Positions 1 through 8,217 of a stretch of 64,000 bases of DNA are shown piece after piece. The first letter of the stretch is position 1. Each line of letters begins with the position of its first letter. This stretch comes from Hyphomicrobiales bacterium (GTDB lineage Bacteria > Pseudomonadota > Alphaproteobacteria > Rhizobiales > Rhizobiaceae). The stretch is taken from the NCBI GenBank assembly GCA_900472295.1, contig UCIA01000002.1, forward strand, positions 620,001 to 684,000, written 5' to 3'. The position numbers and the translations under genes were made by a program. Under the pieces are notes generated by a model that was not told where the DNA came from, searched no databases, and saw only the letters and a program-made list of their open reading frames with translations.

Positions 1-285
1 CACCAGCAGCGCCGGGTAGATGCGCGAAAAGCGCCGCTTGAAGAATTTTTTGAGCGGAAAGCGTTCGATGAACAGGATCTCGCCCATCAGCCGGCCTGAG
101 AGCACGAAGAAGAATTCGACGCCGAGCACGCCGAGATTGATCCCGGGAACGGGGAAGAAATGGCCGATCAGCACCAATGCGATAGACAGCCCGCGCCAGC
201 CGTCGAGATAGGCCAATCTTGCCCTGGCTGCTTTGTCGGTGACGGATATGGATGGCACGACATGCGTCGCGGAGATGTCGGTCAT
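1..285 (-). CDS. Acyltransferase 3 family membrane protein (5' part only)
   Basis: The first 95 codons of a gene that runs off the left edge. The start is ATG at 285, with an AAGGGAG ribosome site about 5 bases upstream. The translation contains YLDGWRGLSIALVLIGHFF around residues 27-45 and a second hydrophobic stretch ending in FFFVLSG, followed by a basic KKFFKRRFSRIYPALL segment. This is the usual N-terminus of acyltransferase-3 (OafA/NodX/ExoZ-type) membrane enzymes, which O-acylate extracellular or envelope polysaccharides. The His of the GHF segment matches the conserved family histidine. The acceptor sugar cannot be told from this fragment. A perfect 17-base palindrome lies about 85 bases upstream. 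Confidence 0.8.
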   Translation of the reverse strand, partial: MTDISATHVVPSISVTDKAARARLAYLDGWRGLSIALVLIGHFFPVPGINLGVLGVEFFFVLSGRLMGEILFIERFPLKKFFKRRFSRIYPALLV

Positions 286-368
286 CCCGGCTCCCTTCGC
301 ATTGAAATCGACGAAAAGGGTCGCAGGCCGATTGGAACGCCCGAACCCAGCTCGCGCTGGTCGCCAGC

Positions 369-385
369 ATATTGCAGTGCAATAT
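369..385. promoter_or_regulatory. 17-bp perfect palindrome upstream of the acyltransferase gene
   Basis: ATATTGCA-G-TGCAATAT is a perfect inverted repeat located 84-100 bases upstream of the acyltransferase start. A further TGCAA occurs at about 393. The position and symmetry suggest a dimeric regulator site. I do not recognise the regulator. Apart from this and the terminator at 527-553, nothing is seen in the gene-free stretch 286-575. Confidence 0.4.
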
Positions 386-526
386 CATTTTGTGCAAGTG
401 CGAGAATGGGACTGAGTCAGTCAGGGGGCAGTATGCGTCTGTTCTTGCACGGGAATTACTGAAGCAACGGACTCGCGCATGGCGGCGAACTCGCAGGAGC
501 TGGGCAGTTACAGGCCACCTCCGACG

Positions 527-553
527 AAAAAGGGGCCGCAACGGCCCCTTTTC
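527..553 (-). terminator. Rho-independent terminator after coxM
   Basis: AAAAGGGGCCG (528-538), a CAA loop, then CGGCCCCTTTT (542-552). This is a perfect 11-bp stem that reads into a T-run on the minus strand, 23 bases past the coxM stop codon. It closes the coxSLM transcript. Confidence 0.85.
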
Positions 554-575
554 TTGTCAGTAGTAGTTGACGATG

Positions 576-1373
576 TCAGGCGTTGGCCGCCGCCACCGCG
601 CGCTTGGCCATAACCGCGATAAGGTTGGCGCGGTATTCGGCCGACGCGTGGAGGTCGGTCATCAAATTCTTCGCCGGCACTTTCACGCCGTCGAGCGCCG
701 ATGCGGCAAAGTTCTTCGCCAGTGCGGCCTCTATCTCTTTCGAACGAAACACGCCGTCATCACCGGCGCCGGTGACGGCGACGCTGACCCCGTCCTTGCC
801 CTTGGCCACGAACACGCCGACGATCGCATAGCGCGAGGCCGGATTGCGGAATTTTTCATAGGCCGCCTTGGCCGGCGCGGTAAAACTCACCGCAGTGATG
901 ATCTCGCCTTCTTTGAGCGCCGTCTCGAACAGGCCGATGAAGAATTTGGCGGCTGAGATCTCACGCTTGTTGGTGACGATGGTGGCGCCCAGCGCCAAGA
1001 GTGCTGCCGGATAGTCGGCGGCCGGATCGTTGTTGGCGACCGAGCCGCCGATTGTGCCCTTGTAGCGCACGGCCGGATCGCCGATCAGCGACGCCAGATG
1101 GGCAAGCGCCGGGCAGGCCTTCCTCAGCTTCTCGTCATTGGCGACGTCGTAGTGGGTGGTGGCAGCGCCGATGGTGACGGTCTTGCCCGACACCTTGACG
1201 CCCTGCAGATCCTTGATCCGCGACAGGTCGACAAGGTCGGAGGGTGCGGCAAGCCGCGTCTTCATCGCCGGGATCAGCGTCATGCCGCCCGACAAAAGCT
1301 TGGCGTCGCCGCTCTTCACCAGCTTGGCAGCATCAGTGACCGAGGCGGCGCGGTGGTAGTTGACTGCGTACAT
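576..1373 (-). CDS. coxM: FAD-binding medium subunit of form II CO dehydrogenase-like molybdenum hydroxylase
   Basis: A 265-residue protein of the CoxM/xanthine-dehydrogenase FAD subunit family. It passes electrons from the [2Fe-2S] clusters of CoxS to FAD and on to an acceptor. Family landmarks are the early LLSGGMTLIPAMK segment (residues about 25-37) and the FAD-loop GTIGGSVANNDPAADYPAA near residue 110. A longer open frame exists upstream, but the ATG at 1373 is preceded by GGGGAGG and starts with the conserved MYAVNYHRA. It is the last gene of coxS-coxL-coxM, the order typical of form II (form I operons are M-S-L). The substrate is uncertain because many form II enzymes are not shown to use CO. 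Confidence 0.9.
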   Translation of the reverse strand: MYAVNYHRAASVTDAAKLVKSGDAKLLSGGMTLIPAMKTRLAAPSDLVDLSRIKDLQGVKVSGKTVTIGAATTHYDVANDEKLRKACPALAHLASLIGDPAVRYKGTIGGSVANNDPAADYPAALLALGATIVTNKREISAAKFFIGLFETALKEGEIITAVSFTAPAKAAYEKFRNPASRYAIVGVFVAKGKDGVSVAVTGAGDDGVFRSKEIEAALAKNFAASALDGVKVPAKNLMTDLHASAEYRANLIAVMAKRAVAAANA

Positions 1374-1402
1374 GGGATCCTCCCCTGAGGTGATTAGGCA
1401 GT

Positions 1403-1478
1403 AGTGAGTAGGGAGTAGCGATAGGGACACTGTCATCTCCGGCAGCGCCCATTCCCTACTGACTACTCCCTACTCACT
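1403..1478. repeat. Intercistronic inverted repeat between coxL and coxM
   Basis: AGTGAGTAGGGAGTAG at 1403-1418 is the exact reverse complement of 1463-1478, whose last base falls in the coxL stop codon (1478-1480). The intervening 44 bases form the loop. The transcript between coxL and coxM could form a 16-bp hairpin. The same AGTAGGG/CAGTAGGG style of repeat fills the coxS-coxL spacer. Confidence 0.75.
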
Positions 1479-3823
1479 CATTTCTTCGCGCGGATTGCCG
1501 CCCACACCGTCGACGGCGATGCCGGCATGGCGATGTCGGTGATGCCGATGGCGTCGGTGATGGCGTTGATGACCGCCGGCGGCGAGCCGATGGCGCCGGC
1601 CTCGCCGCAACCCTTGATCCCCAGCGGATTGCTCGGGCACGGCGTGTTGGTGGTCGAGACCCTGAACGAAGGCAGGTCGCCGGCGCGCGGCATCGTATAA
1701 TCCATATAGCTCGCCGTCAGCAGCTGCCCGCTGTCGTCATAGTGCGCGCCTTCCAGCAGCGCCTGGCCGATCCCTTGCGCGATGCCGCCATGCACCTGGC
1801 CCTCGACGATCATCGGGTTGATGATGTTGCCGAAATCGTCAGCCGCCACGAACTGGACGATCTCGGTCGTTCCGGTTTCCGGATCGATCTCGACCTCGCA
1901 GATGTAGCAGCCCGCCGGGAAGGTGAAGTTCGCCGGATCGTAGAAGGCGGTTTCCTTCAAGCCGGGCTCCATGCCGGCCGGCAGGTTGTGCGCGGTGTAG
2001 GCGGCAAGCGCCACCTGGAACCAGGGCAGGCTCTTGTCGGTGCCGGCAACCTTGACCTCGCCATTTTCGATGACGATGTCGCCCTCATCGGCCTCGAGCA
2101 GGTGCGCGGCGATCTTCTTCGCCTTGGCCTCGACCTTGTCGAGCGCCTTGGCGATGGCCGACATGCCGACGGCGCCCGAGCGCGAACCGTAAGTGCCCAT
2201 GCCCATCTGCACCTTGTCGGTGTCGCCATGAACGATCGAGACCGAGTCCAGCGGCACGCCAAAACGCTGGTTGACCAGTTGCGCGAAGGTCGTCTCATGG
2301 CCCTGGCCATGGCTGTGCGAGCCGGTCAGCACCTCGATCGTGCCGACGGCATTGACCCGCACTTCGGCGGATTCCCACAGGCCAACGCCGGCGCCGAGCG
2401 ATCCGACCGCCGCCGAAGGCGCAATGCCGCAGGCCTCGATATAGCAGCTCATGCCGATGCCGCGCAGCTTGCCCTGCCTGGCGGCGGCGGCCTTGCGCTT
2501 GGCGAAGCCGGCATAGTCGGACGCCTTCGTCGCCGCATCGAGCGAAGCGCCATAGTCGCCGGCGTCATAGTTCATGATCACCGGCGTCTGATGCGGAAAC
2601 TCGGTGATGAAGTTGGTGCGCCGCAGCTCCGCCGGCGACAGCCCGAGTTCGCGCGCGGCCACCTCCATGGTGCGTTCGAGCAGGTAGGTGGCTTCCGGCC
2701 GCCCTGCCCCGCGATAGGCATCGACCGGTGCTGTGTTGGTGTAGACGGTGCGCACATTGGCGTGGATGGCCGGGATGTTGTACTGGCCCGACAGCAGCGT
2801 CGCGTAGAGATAGGTCGGCACGCAAGACGAGAACAGCGACATGTAGGCGCCGAGATTGGCGATGGTATCGACCTTGAAGCCGGTGATCTTGTTGTTCTTG
2901 TCGAAGGCCATTTCGACCGTCGAGACATGGTCGCGGCCATGCGCGTCGGTGAGGAAGCTTTCGGTGCGGTCGGCGACCCATTTGACCGGCACGCCGGTCT
3001 TCTTCGACGCCCACAGGCAGACGATCTCTTCGGGATAGATGTAGATCTTCGAGCCGAAGCCGCCGCCGACATCGGGCGCAATGACGCGCAATTTGTTTTC
3101 CGGCGCGACATTGTAGAAGGCGCTCATCACCAGCCGCGCGACATGCGGGTTCTGCGAGGTGGTCCAGCAGGTAAAATGGTCCTCGGCCTTGTCGTAATGG
3201 CCAAGCGCCGCGCGCGGCTCCATGGCGTTTGGCACCAGCCGGTTGTTGACGATCTTCATGCGCGTGACATGAGCGGCCGCCTTGATCGCCGCGTCGGTCG
3301 CCTTGGCGTCGCCGATCTCCCAGTCGAAGATCAGATTGTCCTCAGCCTCGGCATGGACCTGTGGCGCGCCTTTTTGCAGCGCCTTGGTGGCATCGACCAC
3401 CGCTTTCAATTCCTTGTAGGTGATCTCGACGGCTTCGGCCGCATCGCGCGCCTGGCCCTTGGTTTCGGCCACCACGATGACGACGGCGTCGCCGACATAA
3501 CGCACCTTGTCGACCGCGAGCGGCGACCATGCGCCCATCTTCATCGGCGAGCCGTCCTTGGAGTGGATCATCCAGCCGCAGATGAGGTTGCCGATGCCGT
3601 CGGCCTTGAGCTCCTTGCCGGTGAGCACGCCGATGACGCCGGGCATGGCTTGCGCCTTTTTGACGTCGATCTTCTTGATCTGCGCATGCGCGTGCGGGCT
3701 GCGCACGAAAGCGGCATGCTTCATACCAGGGACCACCATGTCGTCGACATAACGGCCGGCGCCGGTGATGAACCTTTTGTCTTCCTTGCGCACGACGCGA
3801 GCGCCGATACCTTCAATACCCAT
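1478..3823 (-). CDS. coxL: Molybdopterin-binding large subunit of form II CO dehydrogenase-like enzyme
   Basis: A 781-residue CoxL-type subunit that would carry the molybdenum cofactor and the hydroxylation site. The active-site loop reads AYRGAGR near residue 368, the form II signature. Form I (proven high-affinity CO oxidisers) has a Cys-containing AYRCSFR-type loop there. Other landmarks are the N-terminal [18 protein letters not shown] near residue 250 (Mo-cofactor contact) and, near the C-terminus, [20 protein letters not shown], which carries the family's Glu. The start is ATG at 3823, with GGAGG 6-10 bases upstream. Length matches the family (about 780-810). It acts as an (LMS)2 complex in the cytoplasm or at the membrane. 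The natural substrate is unknown; purine-like or other aldehyde/heterocycle hydroxylation is possible. Confidence 0.92.
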   Translation of the reverse strand: MGIEGIGARVVRKEDKRFITGAGRYVDDMVVPGMKHAAFVRSPHAHAQIKKIDVKKAQAMPGVIGVLTGKELKADGIGNLICGWMIHSKDGSPMKMGAWSPLAVDKVRYVGDAVVIVVAETKGQARDAAEAVEITYKELKAVVDATKALQKGAPQVHAEAEDNLIFDWEIGDAKATDAAIKAAAHVTRMKIVNNRLVPNAMEPRAALGHYDKAEDHFTCWTTSQNPHVARLVMSAFYNVAPENKLRVIAPDVGGGFGSKIYIYPEEIVCLWASKKTGVPVKWVADRTESFLTDAHGRDHVSTVEMAFDKNNKITGFKVDTIANLGAYMSLFSSCVPTYLYATLLSGQYNIPAIHANVRTVYTNTAPVDAYRGAGRPEATYLLERTMEVAARELGLSPAELRRTNFITEFPHQTPVIMNYDAGDYGASLDAATKASDYAGFAKRKAAAARQGKLRGIGMSCYIEACGIAPSAAVGSLGAGVGLWESAEVRVNAVGTIEVLTGSHSHGQGHETTFAQLVNQRFGVPLDSVSIVHGDTDKVQMGMGTYGSRSGAVGMSAIAKALDKVEAKAKKIAAHLLEADEGDIVIENGEVKVAGTDKSLPWFQVALAAYTAHNLPAGMEPGLKETAFYDPANFTFPAGCYICEVEIDPETGTTEIVQFVAADDFGNIINPMIVEGQVHGGIAQGIGQALLEGAHYDDSGQLLTASYMDYTMPRAGDLPSFRVSTTNTPCPSNPLGIKGCGEAGAIGSPPAVINAITDAIGITDIAMPASPSTVWAAIRAKK

Positions 3824-3856
3824 GGAAATTCCTCCGGAATTTAGGGGAGTAGGTGA

Positions 3857-3926
3857 GTAGGGCAGTAAGGCAGTAGGGGAAATTTTGGCTCTGGTCCCCT
3901 ACTGCCCTACTGCCGTACTGCCCTAT
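3857..3926. repeat. Intercistronic inverted repeat between coxS and coxL
   Basis: A run of GTAGGGCAGTAAGGCAGTAG (3857-3876) pairs with 3907-3926 (18 of 20 positions). Alternatively GGCAGTAGGGGA (3869-3880) pairs exactly with 3895-3906. Both arms are built from short TACTGCC/GGCAGTA units, so several hairpin registers are possible. This is a second, longer relative of the repeat at 1403-1478. Confidence 0.75.
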
Positions 3927-3938
3927 TGCCTTATCTCT

Positions 3939-4439
3939 CTAAGCTGCCTGTTTCGCCCTGCCCTTCGACGCCTTGGCCATCGTCTTCGATGCGGCGAGGA
4001 TGGCTTTGACGATGTTGTGGTAGCCGGTGCAGCGGCAAATGTTGCCTTCGAGCTCGGCTCGCACCGTCGCCTCGTCGAGGCCTTCGGGATGGCGCGCGAT
4101 CATGTCGGTCGCGGCCATGATCATGCCCGGCGTGCAGAAGCCGCATTGCAGGCCGTGGTGCTCCTTGAACGCGGCCTGCACCGGGTGCAGGTCGGCGCCG
4201 TTGGCCAGCCCCTCGATTGTCACCACGGTCGACCCCGAGGCTTGCACGGCCAGCATCGTACAGGACTTCACCGCCTTGCCGTCGACATGGACGACGCAAG
4301 CGCCGCATTGCGAGGTGTCGCAACCGACATGCGTTCCGGTGAGACCAAGATTTTCGCGCAGGAAATGAACCAGAAGCGTTCGGTCCTCGGCAGCGCCAGT
4401 GACCCGTTTTCCGTTCACGACAAACGAAACGTCCGACAT
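3939..4439 (-). CDS. coxS: [2Fe-2S] small subunit of form II CO dehydrogenase-like enzyme
   Basis: A 166-residue iron-sulfur subunit of the molybdenum hydroxylase. The N-terminal ferredoxin cluster motif is [16 protein letters not shown] with the fourth Cys in KSCTM. The C-terminal cluster motif is [10 protein letters not shown] followed by [10 protein letters not shown], so all eight cysteines are present. The frame is open further upstream, but ATG at 4439 has GGGAGG 5-10 bases ahead and begins the conserved [10 protein letters not shown]. It is the first gene of coxSLM, so the promoter must lie in 4440-4694, the spacer shared with the divergent FIST gene. I saw no clear -35/-10 there. It ends in a lysine/alanine-rich tail, which is common in this family. 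Confidence 0.92.
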   Translation of the reverse strand: MSDVSFVVNGKRVTGAAEDRTLLVHFLRENLGLTGTHVGCDTSQCGACVVHVDGKAVKSCTMLAVQASGSTVVTIEGLANGADLHPVQAAFKEHHGLQCGFCTPGMIMAATDMIARHPEGLDEATVRAELEGNICRCTGYHNIVKAILAASKTMAKASKGRAKQAA

Positions 4440-4694
4440 GCATCCTCCCTGGGTATAACCTCGGTAATCATGCTGCCGATGCGGCTTTGGCGCTCGGCCA
4501 TACGCTATTCGTACACCGCACAACGGGCAAAAAACACACGGGTGCCCATTGTACTTTCGGTCATGGAGAAAGCGAAAATCGTGGGCTCGTCAGCCCCATT
4601 GCCAAAGTGCGGATTGAAGGCAACAATGCCATCGACGCTGGCGCGCCAAAGACATAAAAATAAGAACAGGCGCGCACGAAAATGCGTCGGAGGA

Positions 4695-5879
4695 ATGCGG
4701 AGAAAGCTGCTGGCCAGTTCACGGACGAGCTATGCATCCGGTCTGTCGGCGCTCACCACCGACGAGCCCGACGCCGACGCATTCGCCCGGGCGATCGCCA
4801 CTGAGGCCGCAGCCATCGATGCCGGCTTTGCGCTGCTGTTCTTTTCCCAGAGCCTGCTCGAAGCGACAGTCCTGGCGCAAGCGCTGAAGAGCCACGCGCC
4901 GACGCTGGCCTATGCCGCCTGCTCGACCGCCGGCGAGATCACCCCGCAGGGCCTGGAGGAAGGCCATGTGCTCGCCATGCTCTTCCCCTCCGCTTCGTTC
5001 TCGGCGGTCAGCACCATGGTCGACAATCTCTCCTCATCGGGCATGGACAGGATCACCGGCGAGGTCGAGGCCTTGCGGCGCCTGCTGCGCGGGCGCACCG
5101 GCGGTTGCCGGGCCCCAAGCACCTTTGCGCTCTGCTTCATCGACGGCCTGTCCTTTGCCGAGGAAGCGGTGACCTCCGCCATCCATTGGGGCCTGGACGA
5201 CATTCCGCTGCTCGGCGGTTCGGCGGGCGACGATCTGAAGTTCGAAACCACCAGTCTGATTTCGAACGGCAAGGTGGCGTCCGACAGCGCCATCATCGTG
5301 TTGATAGCTACCGAAATTCCCTTCCACGTCTTCAAGACCGACAATTTCATCCCCACCGACGAAAAGCTGGTGGTGACGGCATCCGATCCCGACCACCGCA
5401 CCGTGCGCGAATTCAACGCCACCAATGCGGCCGAGGAATATGCCGCTTCGGTCGGCATCGTCGCGCAGAACCTGACGCCGCTGAGTTTTGCTTCGCACCC
5501 GGTGGTGGTGAAGGTGGGCGGCGAATATTACTGCCGTTCGATCCAGAAGATGCATGCCGACGGCTCGCTGTCGTTCTTCTGCGCTATCGACGACGGCGTT
5601 GTGCTGTCCATCGCCCAGCCCATGGACATGGTGGAATCGACGCGCGCGGCCCTGCGCGACGTCGAGGAGCGGCTGGGCGGCATCGACATGATCCTCGGTT
5701 TCGATTGCGTGTTGCGGCGGCTGGACGCGCGCAACCGCCAGGTGTTCCGCGACATTTCGGAACTCTACCGGGTCAACAACGTCATCGGTTTCGGCACCTA
5801 TGGCGAACAGTACCGCTCGATGCACCTCAACCAGACCTTTACCGGCATCGCCTTCGGCGAACGCCAGGCGGCGGAATAG
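4695..5879 (+). CDS. FIST-domain sensor protein (NosP-like)
   Basis: A 394-residue cytoplasmic protein with FIST_N (about residues 25-225, with LAYAACSTAGEITPQG and LLGGSAGDDLKF) and FIST_C (about 230-390, ending in NNVIGFGTYGEQYRSMHLNQTFTGI). FIST proteins are ligand-binding sensors. The subgroup next to hybrid kinases includes NosP of Pseudomonas, a haem protein that binds NO and controls its kinase. Here the stop is only 4 bases before a hybrid kinase gene, so NosP-type sensing is a reasonable inference; haem binding is not shown by sequence. The start is uncertain: ATG 4695 has GGAGGA almost touching it, and an earlier in-frame ATG (near 4629) is possible. Confidence 0.8.
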   Translation: MRRKLLASSRTSYASGLSALTTDEPDADAFARAIATEAAAIDAGFALLFFSQSLLEATVLAQALKSHAPTLAYAACSTAGEITPQGLEEGHVLAMLFPSASFSAVSTMVDNLSSSGMDRITGEVEALRRLLRGRTGGCRAPSTFALCFIDGLSFAEEAVTSAIHWGLDDIPLLGGSAGDDLKFETTSLISNGKVASDSAIIVLIATEIPFHVFKTDNFIPTDEKLVVTASDPDHRTVREFNATNAAEEYAASVGIVAQNLTPLSFASHPVVVKVGGEYYCRSIQKMHADGSLSFFCAIDDGVVLSIAQPMDMVESTRAALRDVEERLGGIDMILGFDCVLRRLDARNRQVFRDISELYRVNNVIGFGTYGEQYRSMHLNQTFTGIAFGERQAAE

Positions 5880-5883
5880 GCCG

Positions 5884-7227
5884 ATGCCGCTGAGAGACAT
5901 CGACGACGTCGACAGGCTGAAGAAGATCAACGCCGCTCTGGTCAGCCGCGTCGAGCGCTCGATGGACCAGCAGGGCAACGCCTTCTCGCTGTTCCAGACC
6001 GCGATTTCGCTCGAAAGTCGAGTTCGTGCCCGCACCGAGGAACTGCACTCGACCTTGCGCCGGCTCGAGCAATCCAACATCGACCTCAGCGCCGCCAAGG
6101 AAAACGCCGAGCTGGCCAACCTGTCCAAGACCAGGTTCCTGGCCGCCGCCAGTCATGACGTGCTGCAGCCGCTGAACGCCGCCCACCTCTCCGTCTCGGC
6201 GCTGGCCGAAGTGCAGACCAGCGACGAGGGCAAGAAACTCGTCCGCCAGGTCGAGCGCTCGCTGGAGACGATGGAAGATCTGTTGCGCACGCTGCTCGAC
6301 ATTTCCAAGCTCGATGCCGGCGTGGTTCAGCCCGACATTGGCGACGTCAATCTGGAGACGCTGTTTTCCTCGCTGCGCTCGGATTTCCAGCCGGTTGCCA
6401 AGTTGAAGGGCCTGGCGCTGAAATTCCGTCCGGTCAGCGCCGTGGTGCGTTCGGACCGCACGCTGTTGCGACGCATCTTGCAAAACATCCTGTCCAATGC
6501 GCTGCGCTACACCCGCTCCGGCGGCGTGCTGGTCGGCACCAGGCATCGCGGCGACACCATCCGCATCGATGTCGCCGACACCGGCTGCGGCATTCCCGAA
6601 GACCAGCGCGAGGCGGTGTTCGAGGAGTTCCATCGCGGCTCCACCATTCCGGCCGATATTGGGATCTCCGGCGGCGGGCTAGGGCTTGGTCTCGCCATCG
6701 TGCAGCGCATGGCCGCCGCGCTCGGCCATCCCGTGACGTTTTCGTCGAAAGTCGGACGCGGCACCATCTTCCATATCGACGTGCCGGTCGGTATCGGCGC
6801 CAGCGCCGACGCCATCGCCAGCCTTGCCGAGATGGAGCGTCCGCGCGGCTATGGCCTGTTCGGCACCAAGGTGCTGCTGGTCGAAAACGACGCCGACGTG
6901 CTGCAGGCGATGACCTTCCTGCTCGAGCGCTGGCAGTGCCTGGTGCGCGCCGCGACCTCGACCGAGGATGCAATCAGCCTGCTCGGCGACACCGACTGGG
7001 TGCCCGACATCGTCATTGCCGACCAGCATCTCGACGACGGCGACCTCGGCACCGCAACAATAGCCGAGGTCCGCGACTATCTCGGCCGCGCCGTGCCGGC
7101 CCTGATCGTCACCGCCGACAGTTCCGAAGCGGTGGTGAGAGCCGCCCGCGCCGCCGGCATCGAACTGATGCGCAAGCCGCTGAAACCGGCGCAACTCAGG
7201 GCGCTGCTGGCGCATTTGCTGGCTTAA
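5884..7227 (+). CDS. Hybrid histidine kinase/response regulator (NahK-like)
   Basis: A 447-residue cytoplasmic kinase with no membrane segment. The order is an N-terminal coiled-coil (about 30-80), the H-box FLAAASHDVLQPLNAAH with phospho-acceptor His91, the N-box ILQNILSNALRYT, the G1 box DTGCGIP, the G2 box GGGLGLGLAIV, and a C-terminal receiver domain (about 325-447) with the acceptor Asp in VIADQHLDDG. It lacks a PAS domain, so it probably takes its signal from the FIST protein encoded 4 bases upstream. FIST-plus-hybrid-kinase pairs are known as NosP/NahK in Pseudomonas, where the kinase feeds a multi-component relay. ATG 5884 was chosen because the upstream extension lies inside the FIST gene. 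Confidence 0.88.
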   Translation: MPLRDIDDVDRLKKINAALVSRVERSMDQQGNAFSLFQTAISLESRVRARTEELHSTLRRLEQSNIDLSAAKENAELANLSKTRFLAAASHDVLQPLNAAHLSVSALAEVQTSDEGKKLVRQVERSLETMEDLLRTLLDISKLDAGVVQPDIGDVNLETLFSSLRSDFQPVAKLKGLALKFRPVSAVVRSDRTLLRRILQNILSNALRYTRSGGVLVGTRHRGDTIRIDVADTGCGIPEDQREAVFEEFHRGSTIPADIGISGGGLGLGLAIVQRMAAALGHPVTFSSKVGRGTIFHIDVPVGIGASADAIASLAEMERPRGYGLFGTKVLLVENDADVLQAMTFLLERWQCLVRAATSTEDAISLLGDTDWVPDIVIADQHLDDGDLGTATIAEVRDYLGRAVPALIVTADSSEAVVRAARAAGIELMRKPLKPAQLRALLAHLLA

Positions 7228-7234
7228 GCTCCAT

Positions 7235-7345
7235 ACCCTCCCCTCGATGGGGAGGGTCGGCGCGCAGCGCCGGGGTGGGGTGCAGCGCCAAGCTCCCCCA
7301 CCCCGCTCCGCTTCGCGGATCGACCCTCCCCACAAGGGGGAGGGT
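7235..7345. repeat. RIME-like palindromic intergenic repeat
   Basis: A 111-bp element made of nested palindromes. ACCCTCCCC...GGGGAGGGT occurs at both ends (7235-7257 and 7323-7345), and an inner pair is CGGGGTGGGG (7271-7280) with CCCCCACCCCG (7295-7305). It sits between the convergent kinase and response-regulator genes and could fold into a large cruciform or act as a bidirectional terminator. Its style matches dispersed rhizobial intergenic mosaic elements, but a family assignment needs copies elsewhere in the genome. Confidence 0.7.
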
Positions 7346-7351
7346 AAAAGA

Positions 7352-8035
7352 TCAAAACCCCGCCTGATCCCGAAACAGCTCCGCATTGTCCAGCTTCGAC
7401 ACCTCGATCACAGCTTGCGTGCGGCTGTAGACGTTGAGCTTGCGCAATATCTCCGAGACATGCGCCTTCACCGTGGTTTCGCCGACCTGCAGCTCGTAGG
7501 CGATCTGTTTGTTGAGCAGGCCCTGGCGCAGCATCTGCAGCACCCTGAGCTGTTGCGGCGTCAGTTTGGCCAGGCGCTGCACCATGTCGGCGCGGTCGGT
7601 GCTGTCGGCATCGGGCGGCTGGCCCTCGTAGTTTTCCGGCACATAGATCGCGCCCTCCATCACCGAGCGGATGGCGGCGGCGAGATCGCTCTTGCGCGCC
7701 GATTTCGGGATGAAGCCGGCGGCGCCATAGGACAGCGCCTCGGAAATGATCTTCGGCTCCTCATAGCCTGAGACGACGACCACAGGCAGGCGGGGATGGC
7801 GGGTCCTCAGCTGCAGCAACCCTTCGAAACCATGGACATCGGGCATGTTGAGATCGAGCAGTGCCAGATCGAACGGTTTTATCCCGCCCAGAAGATCGAG
7901 CGCCTCGGCGATCGAGCGCGCCTCCACCGTGTCGACTTCCGGATAGGCCATCTGCACGGCGCTGTGCAGCGCCTCGCGAAACAACGGATGGTCGTCGATG
8001 ATCAGAAACCGGGCGCGATCGTTGACTGCTGTCAT
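7352..8035 (-). CDS. LuxR/FixJ-type (NarL family) response regulator
   Basis: A 227-residue two-component regulator. The receiver domain (about 8-125) contains FLIIDDHPLFREAL, the phospho-acceptor Asp in LALLDLNMPD, and the conserved Lys in GFIPKSA. The C-terminal LuxR helix-turn-helix (about 160-222) contains LTPQQLRVLQML and GETTVKAHVSEILRKLNV. It lies tail-to-tail with the FIST/hybrid-kinase operon, so it is the likely output of that relay. The start at 8035 is chosen from the conserved N-terminus; the best Shine-Dalgarno (GGGAGG) is rather far, about 14 bases upstream. Target genes are not evident. Confidence 0.88.
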   Translation of the reverse strand: MTAVNDRARFLIIDDHPLFREALHSAVQMAYPEVDTVEARSIAEALDLLGGIKPFDLALLDLNMPDVHGFEGLLQLRTRHPRLPVVVVSGYEEPKIISEALSYGAAGFIPKSARKSDLAAAIRSVMEGAIYVPENYEGQPPDADSTDRADMVQRLAKLTPQQLRVLQMLRQGLLNKQIAYELQVGETTVKAHVSEILRKLNVYSRTQAVIEVSKLDNAELFRDQAGF

Positions 8036-8217
8036 GGTTTTCGTTTCAGTCCTCCCTGGACAGGATACTCCCCGGGACCATGGCCAGCTAATTGGCAAAT
8101 AGTCTATCGCCATCTTGGCTCTGGGAGCGTCGCCAAGGCATTTGCGGGCGCACATGCCTTGCCCGGCGGCCCAAATCGGTCGAATGTGCCGGCAACAATC
8201 CAAGCAGAGACCCACGC

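Noticed and set aside
1742..3844. A 700-codon open frame on the plus strand opposite coxL
   Set aside because: It is the antisense shadow of a high-GC gene: no family similarity, Arg/His/Asp/Gly-rich low-complexity translation, and coxL is unmistakable.
3885..4694. Long N-terminal extension of the FIST protein open from 3885
   Set aside because: The extension lies antisense to coxS and lacks similarity; FIST proteins normally have about 380-400 residues, matching the start near 4695.
7235..7345. Calling the palindromic array a CRISPR or an IS remnant
   Set aside because: There are no regularly spaced identical repeats with unique spacers and no transposase fragment; nested palindromes fit an intergenic mosaic element.
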